From positions 123,172 through 187,171 of the forward strand of contig KE159630.1 in the NCBI GenBank assembly GCA_000403335.2: a stretch of DNA of 64,000 nucleotides, given 5' to 3'. Source of the DNA: Lachnospiraceae bacterium MD335. Lineage in GTDB: Bacteria > Bacillota > Clostridia > Lachnospirales > Lachnospiraceae. This document shows, in pieces, positions 26,217 to 36,678 of the stretch (position 1 is the stretch's first letter; each line of letters begins with the position of its first letter). Below the pieces are notes generated by a model that worked only from the letters and a program-made list of their open reading frames with translations, was not told the DNA's origin and did no database searches. A program made the position numbers and the translations under genes.

Positions 26217-28370
26217 ATGGCTGAAGAATTTAACACAGAGGGAATGCTGGACATATATCTCTTTGAGAACCAACAGCTTTTAGAGCAGCTGCAGGAGATG
26301 GTTTTGGAACAGAAGGATGCGGATAGCTTTGACGAGGACAGCATCAATGAAATTTTCAGAACCATGCATACCATCAAAGGATCTTCGGGTATTATGATGT
26401 TTGACAACATCACGGCGATTGCCCATAAGTTGGAGGACGTTTTTTATTACCTGAGAGAATCTCATCCGGATAACGTGCCGCATGTAAAGCTTGTGGAACA
26501 CGTATTAGAGGTTGAGGATTTTATTAGTGGTGAGCTTGATAAAATCAGCAGCGGAGATACTGCCGACGGCGACCCGAAAAATATTATCAAAGAATTGGAT
26601 GCCTTCTTGGATCTGATAAAAAACGGTGCGGGAGAGGGAGCAGAGCCGCCTGCCGAAAATGTGCATGAGGAACCAAAGCAGTTTTACATAGCGCCGGTTG
26701 CAACCGATGCAAGTCGTTTTTATAAGGTGTATGTCACCTTTTCGCCGGATACGGGTATGGCAAATATCCGCGCATACAAAATCGTTTATGCGATGAAGGA
26801 GATTGCCGAGGACTTACTGTATTATCCCGAGGATATTATTTCCGACGAGAGCAGCGCCGAAGTTATTATGAAGGAGGGCTTTAAAATCCTGCTTCAGGCG
26901 CAGTGCACAGAGGAGGATATCAAAAAGATTATCGGAATCGGCTATGATATTCAGCGTGTAGATATTTATGAGTGTAAGGCAAACGAGTTCTTACAGGGCT
27001 TCTCTGATCCGGATCCACAGACGATTGATCTTGAGTCGAGTGTGGAAGCGATTGAGGCGAAGGCGGATCAGGACAAAGAAAAGGAAGGCGAGCCGGAGAA
27101 GAAGAAACCTGCGAAACCGCAGATTGCACCCGGTGATTTCGTCATTAAATCCAAAGAACCCGGCAAGCAGAAGAAGCTTGCAAAAGACCGTCCGAAAAAT
27201 GAAAAAGCGGCCTTTATCAGCGTCAATGTCAACAAGATGGATCAGCTTATGGATTTAATCGGTGAGTTGGTTATCTCTGAGTCCGTAGTGCTTCAGAATC
27301 CTGATTTAAAGGTGCCGGGATTAAATCTGACCAACTTCACAAAGGCAGCACAGCAGATGGCAAAGATTTCTACGGATTTGCAGAATGTCATTATGTCAAT
27401 GCGAATGGTGCCGCTGACAACGCTGTTTCAAAAGATGAATCGTATTGTGTTTGACGTTTCAAGAAAGCTTGGAAAAGATATTGAGTTTGAAATGGTTGGC
27501 GAGCACACGGAGGTTGACAAGAATATCAGTGAGAATATTTCCGATCCTTTGATGCATATGGTGCGTAACGCGGTGGATCATGGTATTGAGACAAACGAGG
27601 AGCGCGCGGAGAGCGGAAAGAAGGAAAAAGGAAAAGTGACGCTTTCGGCAAGGACAGAAGCCGGAAAAGTATGGATTAGCGTGACGGATAACGGTAAGGG
27701 ACTGGAACGCCAGAAAATCATTGCAAAGGCGAGAAAGCAGGGGCTTTTGGATGACGATAAGCCCGACAGCGCATATAGCGACAAGGAAGTGTTCCAGTTT
27801 ATTACACTGCCCGGATTTTCAACCAATGAGCAGGTGACAGAGTATTCTGGCCGAGGCGTGGGAATGGATGTCGTAGTGCAGAATATACAGGCAATCGGCG
27901 GTTCATTGGAGATTGAGAGTGTTGCGGGCTTGGGAACGACGATGTCGCTCAAAATTCCTTTGACACTTGCGATTATCGACGGTATTGTACTGGAGACAGG
28001 CACGTCATCTTTCGTGGTGGAAACCGGCGTTATCAAAGAGTTTGTCAATGTAAAAGAGGATATGATGATTCACGAGCCAAACGGCGAGGAATACATTATG
28101 ATCCGTGGAGAGTGCTACCCTGTACTCCGTTTGGGAGAATGGTATGGACTGAAAGAGTACCGCAAATCAGTTGAAGAAGGTACGATGCTGATTTTTGAAG
28201 TTGAAGGAAAAACCATTTGTCTCTTTGTGGACAGACTGATTGGCAAGCAGGAGATTGTGGTAAAACCGATTCCGTCGTATGTCAAGAAGGTGAAGGGTCT
28301 GTCCGGCTGTACGCAGCTTGGAGACGGCAGCATCGCACTGATACTGGATCCGGTAGGGTTCATAGAATAG
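26217..28370 (+). CDS. cheA: CheA chemotaxis histidine kinase
   Basis: A 717-residue protein. The HPt domain has phospho-accepting His51 (TMHTIKGSSG). A P2-like region at about residues 165-255 (YKVYVTFSPDTGMANIRAYKI) would dock response regulators. A basic linker rich in Lys and Pro precedes the dimerisation domain (NKMDQLMDLIGELV, near 340). The ATPase domain has HMVRNAVDHGIE near 446, then VTDNGKGL and GRGVGMDVV. The last 140 residues are the CheW-like coupling domain. CheA phosphorylates CheY and CheB under receptor control. The start ATG 26217 has AAGGAAAGGAG upstream. A structured intergenic element separates it from cheW. Confidence 0.95.
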   Translation: MAEEFNTEGMLDIYLFENQQLLEQLQEMVLEQKDADSFDEDSINEIFRTMHTIKGSSGIMMFDNITAIAHKLEDVFYYLRESHPDNVPHVKLVEHVLEVEDFISGELDKISSGDTADGDPKNIIKELDAFLDLIKNGAGEGAEPPAENVHEEPKQFYIAPVATDASRFYKVYVTFSPDTGMANIRAYKIVYAMKEIAEDLLYYPEDIISDESSAEVIMKEGFKILLQAQCTEEDIKKIIGIGYDIQRVDIYECKANEFLQGFSDPDPQTIDLESSVEAIEAKADQDKEKEGEPEKKKPAKPQIAPGDFVIKSKEPGKQKKLAKDRPKNEKAAFISVNVNKMDQLMDLIGELVISESVVLQNPDLKVPGLNLTNFTKAAQQMAKISTDLQNVIMSMRMVPLTTLFQKMNRIVFDVSRKLGKDIEFEMVGEHTEVDKNISENISDPLMHMVRNAVDHGIETNEERAESGKKEKGKVTLSARTEAGKVWISVTDNGKGLERQKIIAKARKQGLLDDDKPDSAYSDKEVFQFITLPGFSTNEQVTEYSGRGVGMDVVVQNIQAIGGSLEIESVAGLGTTMSLKIPLTLAIIDGIVLETGTSSFVVETGVIKEFVNVKEDMMIHEPNGEEYIMIRGECYPVLRLGEWYGLKEYRKSVEEGTMLIFEVEGKTICLFVDRLIGKQEIVVKPIPSYVKKVKGLSGCTQLGDGSIALILDPVGFIE

Positions 28371-28371
28371 A

Positions 28372-28506
28372 TGTTACTGTTAGCGCAGGAATTGGCATTT
28401 ACTGCCAATTTTGTATGAAAACTTTATGGAATCAAGTAAAAATTCATTACCGAAGGTAATTATGTATGGATTTTTACCTGTTACTGGAACGAAGAGAACA
28501 GTAACA
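28372..28506. repeat. Multi-hairpin element between cheA and cheW
   Basis: The outer arms TGTTACTGTT (28372-28381) and AACAGTAACA (28497-28506) are exact inverted repeats. Inside are an 8-bp stem AATTGGCA/TGCCAATT (28390-28410) and an 8-bp stem GTAAAAAT/ATTTTTAC (28436-28443 with 28470-28477). The latter encloses ATTACC-GAA-GGTAAT (28446-28460). A second TGTTACTG at 28479-28486 could pair with the same right arm, giving an alternative fold. It starts 2 bases after the cheA stop and ends 30 bases before cheW, so it is transcribed within the operon. Confidence 0.75.
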
Positions 28507-28535
28507 AATAAATGGAGTGAAAGGAAGGTAGTCAT

Positions 28536-29093
28536 ATGGATGAAATCAGCGAACTGAAGAGGCAGGCAGAGGATGGATCCGGTGTGTCCGATGAACATGA
28601 CGCACAAAAGGGAAAGTATATGACTTTTAAATCCGGGAACGAATATTTCGGACTGAAAATCCAGTATGTAAATGAAATTATCGGGTTTCAGTCGATAACG
28701 GCTATTCCGGAGACAGAGGATTATATCAAAGGTCTAATTAACCTCAGGGGAAAGATTATACCTGTCATTGATGTCAGACTTCGTTTTCGGCAGGCCCCTT
28801 TTGAATACGATGACAGAACCTGTATCATTGTCATTGACGTGAAGTCGACAGTGGTTGGTCTGATTGTAGAGAAGATTGCCGAAGTAGTGGAAATCAGAGA
28901 AGAAAATATTTTGCCGCCGCCAAGCATCGGACGTGGGGATAAGGTACAGAACAAGTATGTGTACGGTATCGGTAAGGTAGGCGATTCCGTGAAGCTTTTG
29001 CTGGATCCGGATAAGCTTTTAAATGATGAAGACATGTCTGTACTGGAGCAGACGGGCGAAATAAATAATAATGAAGAAGTCGATGATAAGTGA
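28536..29093 (+). CDS. cheW: CheW coupling protein
   Basis: A 185-residue protein. An N-terminal extension of about 24 residues is followed by a CheW domain: [22 protein letters not shown], then [26 protein letters not shown], a classic stretch of the family. It joins the receptor to CheA in the signalling array. The acidic tail ([11 protein letters not shown]) lies outside the domain. The ribosome site is GAAAGGAAGG before ATG 28536. The next gene, the MCP, starts 16 bases after the stop. Confidence 0.94.
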   Translation: MDEISELKRQAEDGSGVSDEHDAQKGKYMTFKSGNEYFGLKIQYVNEIIGFQSITAIPETEDYIKGLINLRGKIIPVIDVRLRFRQAPFEYDDRTCIIVIDVKSTVVGLIVEKIAEVVEIREENILPPPSIGRGDKVQNKYVYGIGKVGDSVKLLLDPDKLLNDEDMSVLEQTGEINNNEEVDDK

Positions 29094-29109
29094 AAGGAGA
29101 ATAACTGAC

Positions 29110-30582
29110 ATGAGAAACTTAAAGATGAGAACGAAATTAATCTTGGGATTTTGTATCCCTGTTATACTTACTATTCTCACAGTGGCAATAAGTATATTTA
29201 TAACCTCTCAGGTAATTAACAATATCGGTGATATGAACCATGAGAGCGCGGCAGCATTGAATGCGGAGCTTGAAAGCGTTGCGGGATTGGATGATGCGGA
29301 AACCGCAAAATTGATGGATATTGTAAATTCGGGAACGGAAGAAAGACTGGATCGCATGCACACTGGCATTAATGTCTCTAACGCGATCAGTATTGGACTC
29401 TTGACAATTTCCGTTATTTGTACGGTTGTTATAGCGCTTAGCCTGATTAAGGCGATTGTAAAGTCCGTGAATCAGTTATCCGATGCGGCAAGAGAGATTG
29501 CACAGGGTCATGTTGATATTGAGATGGTAAAATTCAACAATGATGAGTTTGGCGATTTGGTTGACGAGTATACAAAGGTAATTGAAAATATCAAATATCA
29601 GGCACGTGTGGCAGAAGAAGTTTCCAACGGAAATCTTACGGTAGATGTAAAGCCCAGTTCTTCAGGAGACCTTCTTGGCAACTCTTTGAAGAAGCTTGTA
29701 GACGACAACCGCAACACGCTCGGCAATATCAATGATGCAGGTCATCAGGTTACGGTTGGCGCTTCCCAGGTGGCAAGTGCGAGCCAGTCTTTGGCACAGG
29801 GTACAACGGAGCAGGCGAGCGCAATCGAGGAGATTACCGCTTCCATTGATGAAATTGCAGACAAGACAAAGCAGAATGCAGAGCAGGCAAATTCTGCTGC
29901 GGATTTGGTAAAGACGGCGATTGATGACGTAAAACAGGGTAATGAACAGATGCAGGATATGATGATGGCAATGCAGGATATTAACAAGTCATCTGAGAGC
30001 ATTTCCAAGATTATCAAGACAATTGATGATATTGCATTCCAAACAAACATTCTTGCATTGAATGCGGCTGTAGAGGCTGCAAGAGCCGGTGAGGCAGGTA
30101 AGGGATTTGCAGTTGTGGCAGAAGAGGTTCGGAGTTTGGCGGCAAAGAGTGCGGCGGCAGCTTCGGAAACAGCAGAGCTGATTGAAGATTCGATCAGCAA
30201 GGTTAGTCAGGGTTCTAAGATTGCGGATGAAACGGCAAAGGCGCTCGGCGTGATTACTGAGGCGGTTCAGCAGAGTGAAGTGCTGATTAACAGCATTGCA
30301 CAGACATCGAATTATCAGGCAACGGCAGTTGCACAGATTGAGCAGGCGATTACACAGGTTTCTCAGGTTGTTCAGACAAACTCTGCGACCAGCCAGCAGT
30401 GTGCTGCTGCAAGTGAGGAGCTTTCAAATCAGGCGTCAAGAATGCGAGATATGCTTTCCATTTACAATCTTGGCAGCCAGTATGCGGCTTCCGGATCAAG
30501 TTCAGGTTCTTATTCATCTTCAGCTTCATCGAATGCGAACGAGCAGATTATTTCGCTCGGAGATGGTTTTGGCAAATATTAA
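29110..30582 (+). CDS. Methyl-accepting chemotaxis protein with a very short extracellular region
   Basis: A 490-residue receptor. Transmembrane helix 1 spans about residues 10-33. A predicted extracellular part of only about 60 residues follows, then helix 2 ([21 protein letters not shown]), a HAMP domain and a long cytoplasmic coiled coil. The hairpin tip has [18 protein letters not shown], where CheA and CheW bind. The short outer region is too small for a Cache or four-helix sensor, so the input may be membrane state, cytoplasmic signal or a partner protein. The start ATG 29110 follows AAAGGAGA. The ATG at 29071 overlaps cheW and lacks a ribosome site. The C-terminus has no pentapeptide tether for CheR. 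A terminator follows. Confidence 0.93.
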   Translation: MRNLKMRTKLILGFCIPVILTILTVAISIFITSQVINNIGDMNHESAAALNAELESVAGLDDAETAKLMDIVNSGTEERLDRMHTGINVSNAISIGLLTISVICTVVIALSLIKAIVKSVNQLSDAAREIAQGHVDIEMVKFNNDEFGDLVDEYTKVIENIKYQARVAEEVSNGNLTVDVKPSSSGDLLGNSLKKLVDDNRNTLGNINDAGHQVTVGASQVASASQSLAQGTTEQASAIEEITASIDEIADKTKQNAEQANSAADLVKTAIDDVKQGNEQMQDMMMAMQDINKSSESISKIIKTIDDIAFQTNILALNAAVEAARAGEAGKGFAVVAEEVRSLAAKSAAAASETAELIEDSISKVSQGSKIADETAKALGVITEAVQQSEVLINSIAQTSNYQATAVAQIEQAITQVSQVVQTNSATSQQCAAASEELSNQASRMRDMLSIYNLGSQYAASGSSSGSYSSSASSNANEQIISLGDGFGKY

Positions 30583-30597
30583 ATAGAAAAATAGTTG

Positions 30598-30636
30598 AAA
30601 ACAGCCGTGTGTGGAGTATGCACACGGCTGTTTTTT
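30598..30636 (+). terminator. Strong intrinsic terminator after the MCP gene
   Basis: The perfect 11-bp stem ACAGCCGTGTG/CACACGGCTGT (30601-30611 with 30621-30631) is followed by a T run. It ends the chemotaxis operon. Confidence 0.92.
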
Positions 30637-30646
30637 GGGCTGTTTT

Positions 30647-30786
30647 GTAACAGTTCAGCCTTATGGTATTCCGCGAGTAAAATCGCTCTATGAGCGATTT
30701 TGCGAGTTGTGCAAGCGCCAAAATGCGACTTTGGAGCATTTTGTGTGCATCAGGCGTGACAGTGAAGCCAAAGGCTGAACTGTTAC
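30647..30786. repeat. MITE-like hairpin element with 14-bp terminal inverted repeats (copy 2)
   Basis: This occupies much of the 318-base gap between 30582 and 30901. GTAACAGTTCAGCC (30647-30660) and its exact reverse complement (30773-30786) bound it, identical to the ends of the element at 6929-7085. Internal stems are AAAATCGCTC/GAGCGATTTT (30679-30688 with 30692-30701) and CAAAATGC/GCATTTTG (30719-30726 with 30736-30743), with AGCC-AAA-GGCT (30666 is not part; positions 30766-30776) overlapping the right end. The internal stems differ in sequence from copy 1 while keeping base-pairing. It lies between a terminator and a promoter. Confidence 0.88.
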
Positions 30787-30810
30787 GCTGTTTTAGGCGA
30801 TTTTGACTTC

Positions 30811-30839
30811 TTGTGCTGACAGGTAAGATATGGTATAAT
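30811..30839 (+). promoter_or_regulatory. Promoter of the hybrid kinase gene at 30901
   Basis: TTGTGC at 30811-30816 and a perfect TATAAT at 30834-30839 with 17-base spacing. Confidence 0.65.
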
Positions 30840-30900
30840 ATAATATCCAAAAAAATTGCAATATAAATGAGCGAAAGGCGAGATAGGAGAAGATACAGGA

Positions 30901-32970
30901 ATGCAGCAGACGGCAGGTTATATACAGGAAATTATTGACGTGCTTGGTGAAATGGACTTTGCGATTTATGAGGTTAATCTTCAGAGTGGTTATGCGACGA
31001 TAATACGTGCCACGGAACTGATTAAAAAGGGTACGGAAAAGTGCGGTTTTTTATGGGAAGATTTATTTAAAAAAGGAATTGGCTATATTGTGTTGGAATA
31101 TCGGGAAGGCTTTCGTGAGCGTTTCTCACTGGAGTCAATGCGTCTGGCTTGGGAAAGCGGGGAAGAAAAAAGAACATTTGTATGCCAGGTGTTGCTGCAC
31201 GGTGCGTGGCGCTATATTGCCGCAACCGCTTTTTTTAAGGAGAGTAAGAGCCGGGGACCGTATGCGGTCCTGACATTTCAGGATATTGATGAGCGGACCA
31301 AAAATGACATGGAGCGTGTTCAGAACGACCAGCGGATGGTTTCGATTATCAGCAGTTTGAGCAGCATGTTTTTTGCGGCGTATTATATAGATTTAGAGAA
31401 TGACACGTTTCGGGCTGTGACACAGGAGGAGGCGGTCGGCAATATATTGGGAGATGAGAAAAATTTTACGCAGGCGATTCATCTGTTCGCTGAAAGTTTT
31501 ATTTGTCCGCAGGACCGTGAAGAATATCTGCGCTGCGTTGACAGAAAGTATTTAATGCATATGCTGACTAAAGAACATACATTTGTTGCGACGGAATACC
31601 GGAGACTGCCGGACAAACATAATCAAAGAAAATGGATTCGTGCAACGGTCGTGCTTGCGGAAACGGCGGCGGACGGCACGCCGCGCGGTGCGGTGTATGC
31701 GGCGCAGGACATTACGGAAAGCAGGCTGCGGGAGGAGAAGGAGCAGGAGGCGCTGCGGGAAGCGTGTGAGGCGGCAAACCATGCCAATGAGGCGAAAAGT
31801 GAGTTTATGTCACGCATGAGCCATGATATCCGGACTCCGATGAATGCGATTATCGGCATGACGGAGATTGCAGGGCGGTATTTGGATGACCGTGAGCGTG
31901 TGACGGACTGTTTGGAGAAAATTAAGGTTTCAAGCAGACATCTGCTGTCGCTTATCAATGAGGTGCTTGATATGAGTAAGATTGAATCGGGAAAGATTGA
32001 GCTGGCGGCGGAGGAATTTTCGTTGTCCGAACTGATTGATAATCTTGTGACAATGATACGTCCGTCCGTGCAGCAAAAGAACCATACGCTTCGTGTGCAG
32101 GTTGCGGATATGGAGCATCCGCGAGTAGTTGGAGATCCGGTCAGACTTCAGCAGATTTTTATGAATATTTTGGGGAATTCGGTGAAATATACGCCGGAAG
32201 GCGGGACACTTTCGGTCGAAGCTCGGGAAAATACGTCCGCCATGCGCGGATATGGCTCATATGTGTTCGTCTTTGCCGATAATGGTATCGGAATGAGCAG
32301 GGAATTTTTGGAGAAGCTGTTTGAACCGTTTAGCCGCGAGGAGGACTCGCGTGTCAGCAAAATTGAGGGTACCGGACTGGGAATGGCGATTGCAAGAAAT
32401 ATTGCGCGCAAGATGAGCGGAGATATTCTCGTGGAAAGTACAGAGGGCGAGGGCTCGCGTTTTACGGTAGAACTGTCGCTGAAAGTTGTCGATGCACCGA
32501 AGCAGGAAGCAGAGGCGCTGTCAGAAAAGAAAGAACAAAAGGAGGCGGAGCCGCTTGGCAAAGAAATACTGGAGAAGAAGCGGCTGCTTTTGGTGGAGGA
32601 CAATGAGCTAAACAGAGAGATTGCCGAGGAGATTATCTCACAGACGGGGGTGCGCGTGGAGACCGCAGAGAACGGCAGGGAGGCTTTGGAGCAGTTTGAG
32701 CGGATGCCAGAGAACTATTATGATATGATTTTTATGGATATTCAGATGCCGGTAATGAACGGATATGAGGCGACGGAGGCGATTCGGGGACTTTCGCGTG
32801 CGGATGCCGCTCACATACCGATTATTGCCATGACGGCAAACGCTTTTACGGAAGATATTCGTAGGAGCAGGGAGGCGGGGATGAATGAGCATCTTACAAA
32901 ACCGCTGGATATTGGAGCGCTAATGAAGTGCTTGGGGAAATGGCTTGGAGGAAATGGAGTTGTTGGTTAG
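30901..32970 (+). CDS. Hybrid sensor histidine kinase with C-terminal receiver domain
   Basis: A 689-residue cytoplasmic protein. Two PAS-like input regions occupy about residues 1-280; the first is weakly recognisable and the second ends in [11 protein letters not shown]. The kinase core has [14 protein letters not shown] with His308, the N box ([10 protein letters not shown]), DNGIGMS and GTGLGMAI. The receiver domain follows an acidic linker, with phospho-acceptor Asp613 ([11 protein letters not shown]). Hybrid kinases pass phosphate through an HPt protein, and a free HPt gene lies at 37682. The start ATG 30901 follows AGGAGAAG. The 3' end overlaps the next membrane-protein gene. Confidence 0.9.
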   Translation: MQQTAGYIQEIIDVLGEMDFAIYEVNLQSGYATIIRATELIKKGTEKCGFLWEDLFKKGIGYIVLEYREGFRERFSLESMRLAWESGEEKRTFVCQVLLHGAWRYIAATAFFKESKSRGPYAVLTFQDIDERTKNDMERVQNDQRMVSIISSLSSMFFAAYYIDLENDTFRAVTQEEAVGNILGDEKNFTQAIHLFAESFICPQDREEYLRCVDRKYLMHMLTKEHTFVATEYRRLPDKHNQRKWIRATVVLAETAADGTPRGAVYAAQDITESRLREEKEQEALREACEAANHANEAKSEFMSRMSHDIRTPMNAIIGMTEIAGRYLDDRERVTDCLEKIKVSSRHLLSLINEVLDMSKIESGKIELAAEEFSLSELIDNLVTMIRPSVQQKNHTLRVQVADMEHPRVVGDPVRLQQIFMNILGNSVKYTPEGGTLSVEARENTSAMRGYGSYVFVFADNGIGMSREFLEKLFEPFSREEDSRVSKIEGTGLGMAIARNIARKMSGDILVESTEGEGSRFTVELSLKVVDAPKQEAEALSEKKEQKEAEPLGKEILEKKRLLLVEDNELNREIAEEIISQTGVRVETAENGREALEQFERMPENYYDMIFMDIQMPVMNGYEATEAIRGLSRADAAHIPIIAMTANAFTEDIRRSREAGMNEHLTKPLDIGALMKCLGKWLGGNGVVG

Positions 32971-34531
32971 AAGAAAACAGTATATCATAATAATTATGGC
33001 GCTTGCGATTTTTAGCAGAGTTGTGCTGATTGACCAGTGTCCCGGTGGTATCCATGCAGATGAAGCCTTTTCAGGATATGAGGCATGGTCTCTGCTCCAT
33101 TATGGGGTGGATTCGGCGGGATATACGAATCCTGTATACTTAACAGTATGGGGCGGTGGTATGAGCGTACTGAATTCAATACTTATGATACCGGGCATCG
33201 CATTGTTTGGGTTAAATGCGGTTACGGTAAAGATACCTGCTATGGTTATGGGCATAGTATCTGTTTTTGTTTTTTACCTGTTGCTGAAAGAGATTGCAGA
33301 TGCGAAAACGGCATTGTGGGGAAGTTTTCTTTTGGCAATTAGTCCGTGGCATATTATGATTAGCCGATATGGTATGGATGCGAACCTGTGCCCGGCATTT
33401 GTGCTGATTGCAATGTATTTGACGGCGCTTGGCATTAAAGATAACCGCAACCTGAAATGGGCTGCTGTTTCATGGGGCATTGCGCTGTATTCCTATGTTG
33501 TGTTATGGATTTTTGAACCGATTTTTTTGCTGCTGCTTTTCTTATATTGTATGAAATATCATAAGATAAAGGATTACAAACAAGTTTTGCCTGCTGTTGT
33601 TATTTTGGCGGTATTTGCAGCGCCGCTGCTTTTGTTTATCGGGGTTAACATGGGAATCATTCCGGAAATAAAAACAGATATCCTTTCGATTCCTGTACTT
33701 CCGGGATTCCGATCGGGTGAGCTTGGAATAGGCGGTTATATATTGAATATTAAGCGGATTGTGAAGTGTTTTGTGCTGCAAAATGACGGATATATGTGGA
33801 ATAGTGTTCCGTTGTTTGGTGTGTATTATATTTTTTCCACACCGATTTCGGCAGTTGGTTTGGCGGTGGTTATAAAGAGGGCTGTAATCAATTTTAAGAA
33901 GAAACGCTTTGGGTATGAGGCATGTTTGCTGATATGGTTAATCGCAGCTATAATAATGGCATTTACACAGACTACGGGAACCAATTTGACCAGAATTAAT
34001 CCAATTAATCCGGCAATGTTTATTTTGGTTGTGGTTGGTATCCAATGGCTGGTGAAAAAAATCAAATATTATAAAACAGAAATTGTGATAGCGGGAATTT
34101 ATATGGCAGGTTTTGTCTGTTTTATGGTATATTATTTTAGTGGGAAGGGCTATAACGGAGCGATTGCGAAACAGCAGCTTGCAGGGGCAGAAGAAGCGTT
34201 GGAATATGCCAGGGTGCAGTACGAAACAGGCGCTTATGGAAGTGAAATTTATATAATGGGTCCGCTCAGACATTCGCAGGTGCTTTTTTATACACAGTTT
34301 CCTACAGAGGATTATATACGGCTGGTTGACCAGACTGTTTTACCAAATGGGACATATCATGTAAAGCGGTTTGGACCGTATGTTTGGGAAGAACCAAAGA
34401 CGCATGACGGGATACGATTGGTGCCGGTAGACGAAATGGAAACGTATATTGGTTCTTTAGCGGAGTATACAGTTGAATCGTTTGACAACTATGCGGTTGT
34501 TGTACCTTGCAAACCGAATGGCGGGAATTGA
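32954..34531 (+). CDS. GT-C type (GT39/ArnT-like) membrane glycosyltransferase, putative
   Basis: A protein of about 525 residues with roughly ten to twelve hydrophobic segments and a soluble C-terminal region of about 110 residues. The first extracytoplasmic loop carries [15 protein letters not shown], an acidic pair at the position of the catalytic aspartate in GT-C enzymes. [17 protein letters not shown] is a second family-like motif. Such enzymes transfer sugar from a polyprenyl-phosphate donor to a protein or lipid outside the membrane. The start is uncertain. ATG 32954 is very close to the GGAGG at 32947-32951, and TTG 32960 or 32963 is better spaced. The start overlaps the hybrid kinase gene, and the stop overlaps a possible start of the next kinase, so it is embedded in a signalling operon. 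Confidence 0.75.
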   Translation: MELLVRRKQYIIIIMALAIFSRVVLIDQCPGGIHADEAFSGYEAWSLLHYGVDSAGYTNPVYLTVWGGGMSVLNSILMIPGIALFGLNAVTVKIPAMVMGIVSVFVFYLLLKEIADAKTALWGSFLLAISPWHIMISRYGMDANLCPAFVLIAMYLTALGIKDNRNLKWAAVSWGIALYSYVVLWIFEPIFLLLLFLYCMKYHKIKDYKQVLPAVVILAVFAAPLLLFIGVNMGIIPEIKTDILSIPVLPGFRSGELGIGGYILNIKRIVKCFVLQNDGYMWNSVPLFGVYYIFSTPISAVGLAVVIKRAVINFKKKRFGYEACLLIWLIAAIIMAFTQTTGTNLTRINPINPAMFILVVVGIQWLVKKIKYYKTEIVIAGIYMAGFVCFMVYYFSGKGYNGAIAKQQLAGAEEALEYARVQYETGAYGSEIYIMGPLRHSQVLFYTQFPTEDYIRLVDQTVLPNGTYHVKRFGPYVWEEPKTHDGIRLVPVDEMETYIGSLAEYTVESFDNYAVVVPCKPNGGN

Positions 34532-34566
34532 TGGAAATACGAAGAAAAGATAGGGGGCAATCCAGT

Positions 34567-36657
34567 ATGAACCAAATGAATAACAAAGAGGAAACGTTGC
34601 TGCAGCTTGATGAAAAGACGCTGCCAATTGTCAGGCGCATATCGGACCGGATGCCGGGGGGATTTTTTATTTATCATGCAGATGGGGACGAGGAGCTTAT
34701 TTTTACCAATAATGCGCTGCTTCGTATTTTTGGCTGCGATACTTTGAAAGAATTTAAGGAGCTGACAGGGTATACATTTCCGGGGATGGTGCATCCGGAG
34801 GATCTTGAAACGGTTCAGAGAAGCATCGCAAATCAGATTGCGAACAGCCGGTATGATTTGGATTATGTAGAATACCGCATTATACAAAAAGACGGGAGTG
34901 TCCGTTGGGTGGAGGATTACGGGCATTTTGTACATACGCAGATCTACGGTGATATTTTCTACGTGTTTATTGACGACGCAACGGAGCGTATGAAAACGCG
35001 GATGGAACATCTTGAGACAGTGAATAATGAGCTGGGTGAGGTCTATGAGCGTGAGCTGCAGTACCGGAAGGCGATTTTGCATGATGCAATTTTGTTTTTC
35101 GAGGTGAATTTGACGAAAAACGAGCTGATTACAAAAACACTTTTGAATATAGAAGGTATACAGGGGGACGATTTGTACGGGTTGACAGAGACGGAGCAGG
35201 TTAAAACGTATTCCGATTATGTTAAAGATAAGGAATCAAGTATCGATTTGGACAGTGTTACCGGTTACCGACAGTTTTTTGATGCCGAACGTTTGATTGA
35301 GTGCTGTGAACAGGGGGAAATTGAGCAGACATATGATGTTTGGATGACGGATGTACTGGGAAGAAAGCGGCTTTGTCATTATGTGTTTTTGCTTGGGAAA
35401 AATAAAACAACGGGGGATATTGTGGCGCTTGTTGTCGCAAAGGATATTACGGAGCAGATGGAGCGTCAGAAGCTGCTGCAGTCAGCGCTGCGGCAGGCAC
35501 GCGCGGCAAACATTGCCAGGGATACCTTCCTTGTCAATATGTCGCATGACATCCGCACGCCGCTTAATGCCATTATCGGTTATGCGGAGCTGTTAAAGAG
35601 CCGGAAGTCCGATCCTGAGAAGGTGGACGATTATTTGGATAAAATCCGGGCTTCGAGTGAGCAGCTGTTGTCAATTTTAAACGAATCGCTTGAAGTTACC
35701 CGGATGGAGTCGGGCAGGGTAAATCTGATAGAGAGTGAGTGCAATTTGGGCGAACTGTTTGCGGAAATTAAGAAGTCGGTTCTTCCAATCATGAAGAAAA
35801 AGTCCATCCGTTTTCGGATTGACAGCACGGGGGTTGAGCATTTTGCGGTTATTGCGGACTTTATCCGTATCAAGGAAGTTTTAATGCAGCTTCTCGATAA
35901 TGCGGCAAAGTATATGAATCCGGACGGTACGATTACGCTGACGATTGCTGAGACTGAGATTGATATGAAAGGGTATAAGAAGTACCGCTTTATCGTTGAG
36001 GACAATGGTATTGGTATTTCGGAAAAGTTTAAAGAACAGTTGTTTGATCCATTTAAGCGGGAAAATAATACGACACACAGCGGAGTGTTGGGAATTGGCT
36101 TGGGACTGACGGTTGTTAAGAACTTTGTCGAAATGATGGAGGGAGACATTGCGGTTGAGAGTGAGCTTGGCAAGGGCAGCAAATTTACGGTCAGCCTGCT
36201 GCTAAAGCTTCAGGAGGCAAGTGAAAAAACACGAATCCAGGCATCAGATATTCCTCGTAAGCATAAAAGTTCCAAAAGCAGGCGTTTGCTTGTTGTGGAG
36301 GACAATGAGATTAACTGTGAAATCGTGGAGGAGCTTTTAAAGGATAAGGGGTACCTGGTAGAAACGGCGGCAAACGGCAGAATTGCGCTGGAAACGGTTG
36401 AGAATGCAAAGGACGATTACTTTGCGGCGATTTTAATGGATATTCAGATGCCCGAGATGGACGGCTATGAGGCGACAAGAGCGATCCGCGGACTGGAAAA
36501 TCCGGCGCTTGCGCAGATTCCGATTATCGCGCTTTCGGCAAATGCGTTTGCAGAGGATTATCAGAAATCAATTGACGCGGGAATGGTTGCGCATTTTCCG
36601 AAGCCGATTAACATTGATGCGCTGCATGATTTGATCAGCCGTATTTTGGAAGATTAG
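34567..36657 (+). CDS. PAS hybrid sensor histidine kinase with receiver domain
   Basis: A protein of about 696 residues without membrane segments. A PAS fold covers about residues 30-155 (GGFFIYHADGDEELIFTNNA, then a PAC-like VRWVEDYG). A second sensory stretch reaches about residue 300. The kinase core has [14 protein letters not shown] with His327, LLDNAAKYM, DNGIGIS and GIGLGLTV. The receiver has Asp625 (LMDIQMPEMDG). It resembles the kinase at 30901, and the two may be paralogues with different inputs. AGGGGG at 34551-34557 favours ATG 34567. An in-frame ATG at 34531 overlaps the previous stop and would allow translational coupling. Confidence 0.88.
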   Translation: MNQMNNKEETLLQLDEKTLPIVRRISDRMPGGFFIYHADGDEELIFTNNALLRIFGCDTLKEFKELTGYTFPGMVHPEDLETVQRSIANQIANSRYDLDYVEYRIIQKDGSVRWVEDYGHFVHTQIYGDIFYVFIDDATERMKTRMEHLETVNNELGEVYERELQYRKAILHDAILFFEVNLTKNELITKTLLNIEGIQGDDLYGLTETEQVKTYSDYVKDKESSIDLDSVTGYRQFFDAERLIECCEQGEIEQTYDVWMTDVLGRKRLCHYVFLLGKNKTTGDIVALVVAKDITEQMERQKLLQSALRQARAANIARDTFLVNMSHDIRTPLNAIIGYAELLKSRKSDPEKVDDYLDKIRASSEQLLSILNESLEVTRMESGRVNLIESECNLGELFAEIKKSVLPIMKKKSIRFRIDSTGVEHFAVIADFIRIKEVLMQLLDNAAKYMNPDGTITLTIAETEIDMKGYKKYRFIVEDNGIGISEKFKEQLFDPFKRENNTTHSGVLGIGLGLTVVKNFVEMMEGDIAVESELGKGSKFTVSLLLKLQEASEKTRIQASDIPRKHKSSKSRRLLVVEDNEINCEIVEELLKDKGYLVETAANGRIALETVENAKDDYFAAILMDIQMPEMDGYEATRAIRGLENPALAQIPIIALSANAFAEDYQKSIDAGMVAHFPKPINIDALHDLISRILED

Positions 36658-36678
36658 ATAAGGGAGGGAGAAGGACAG

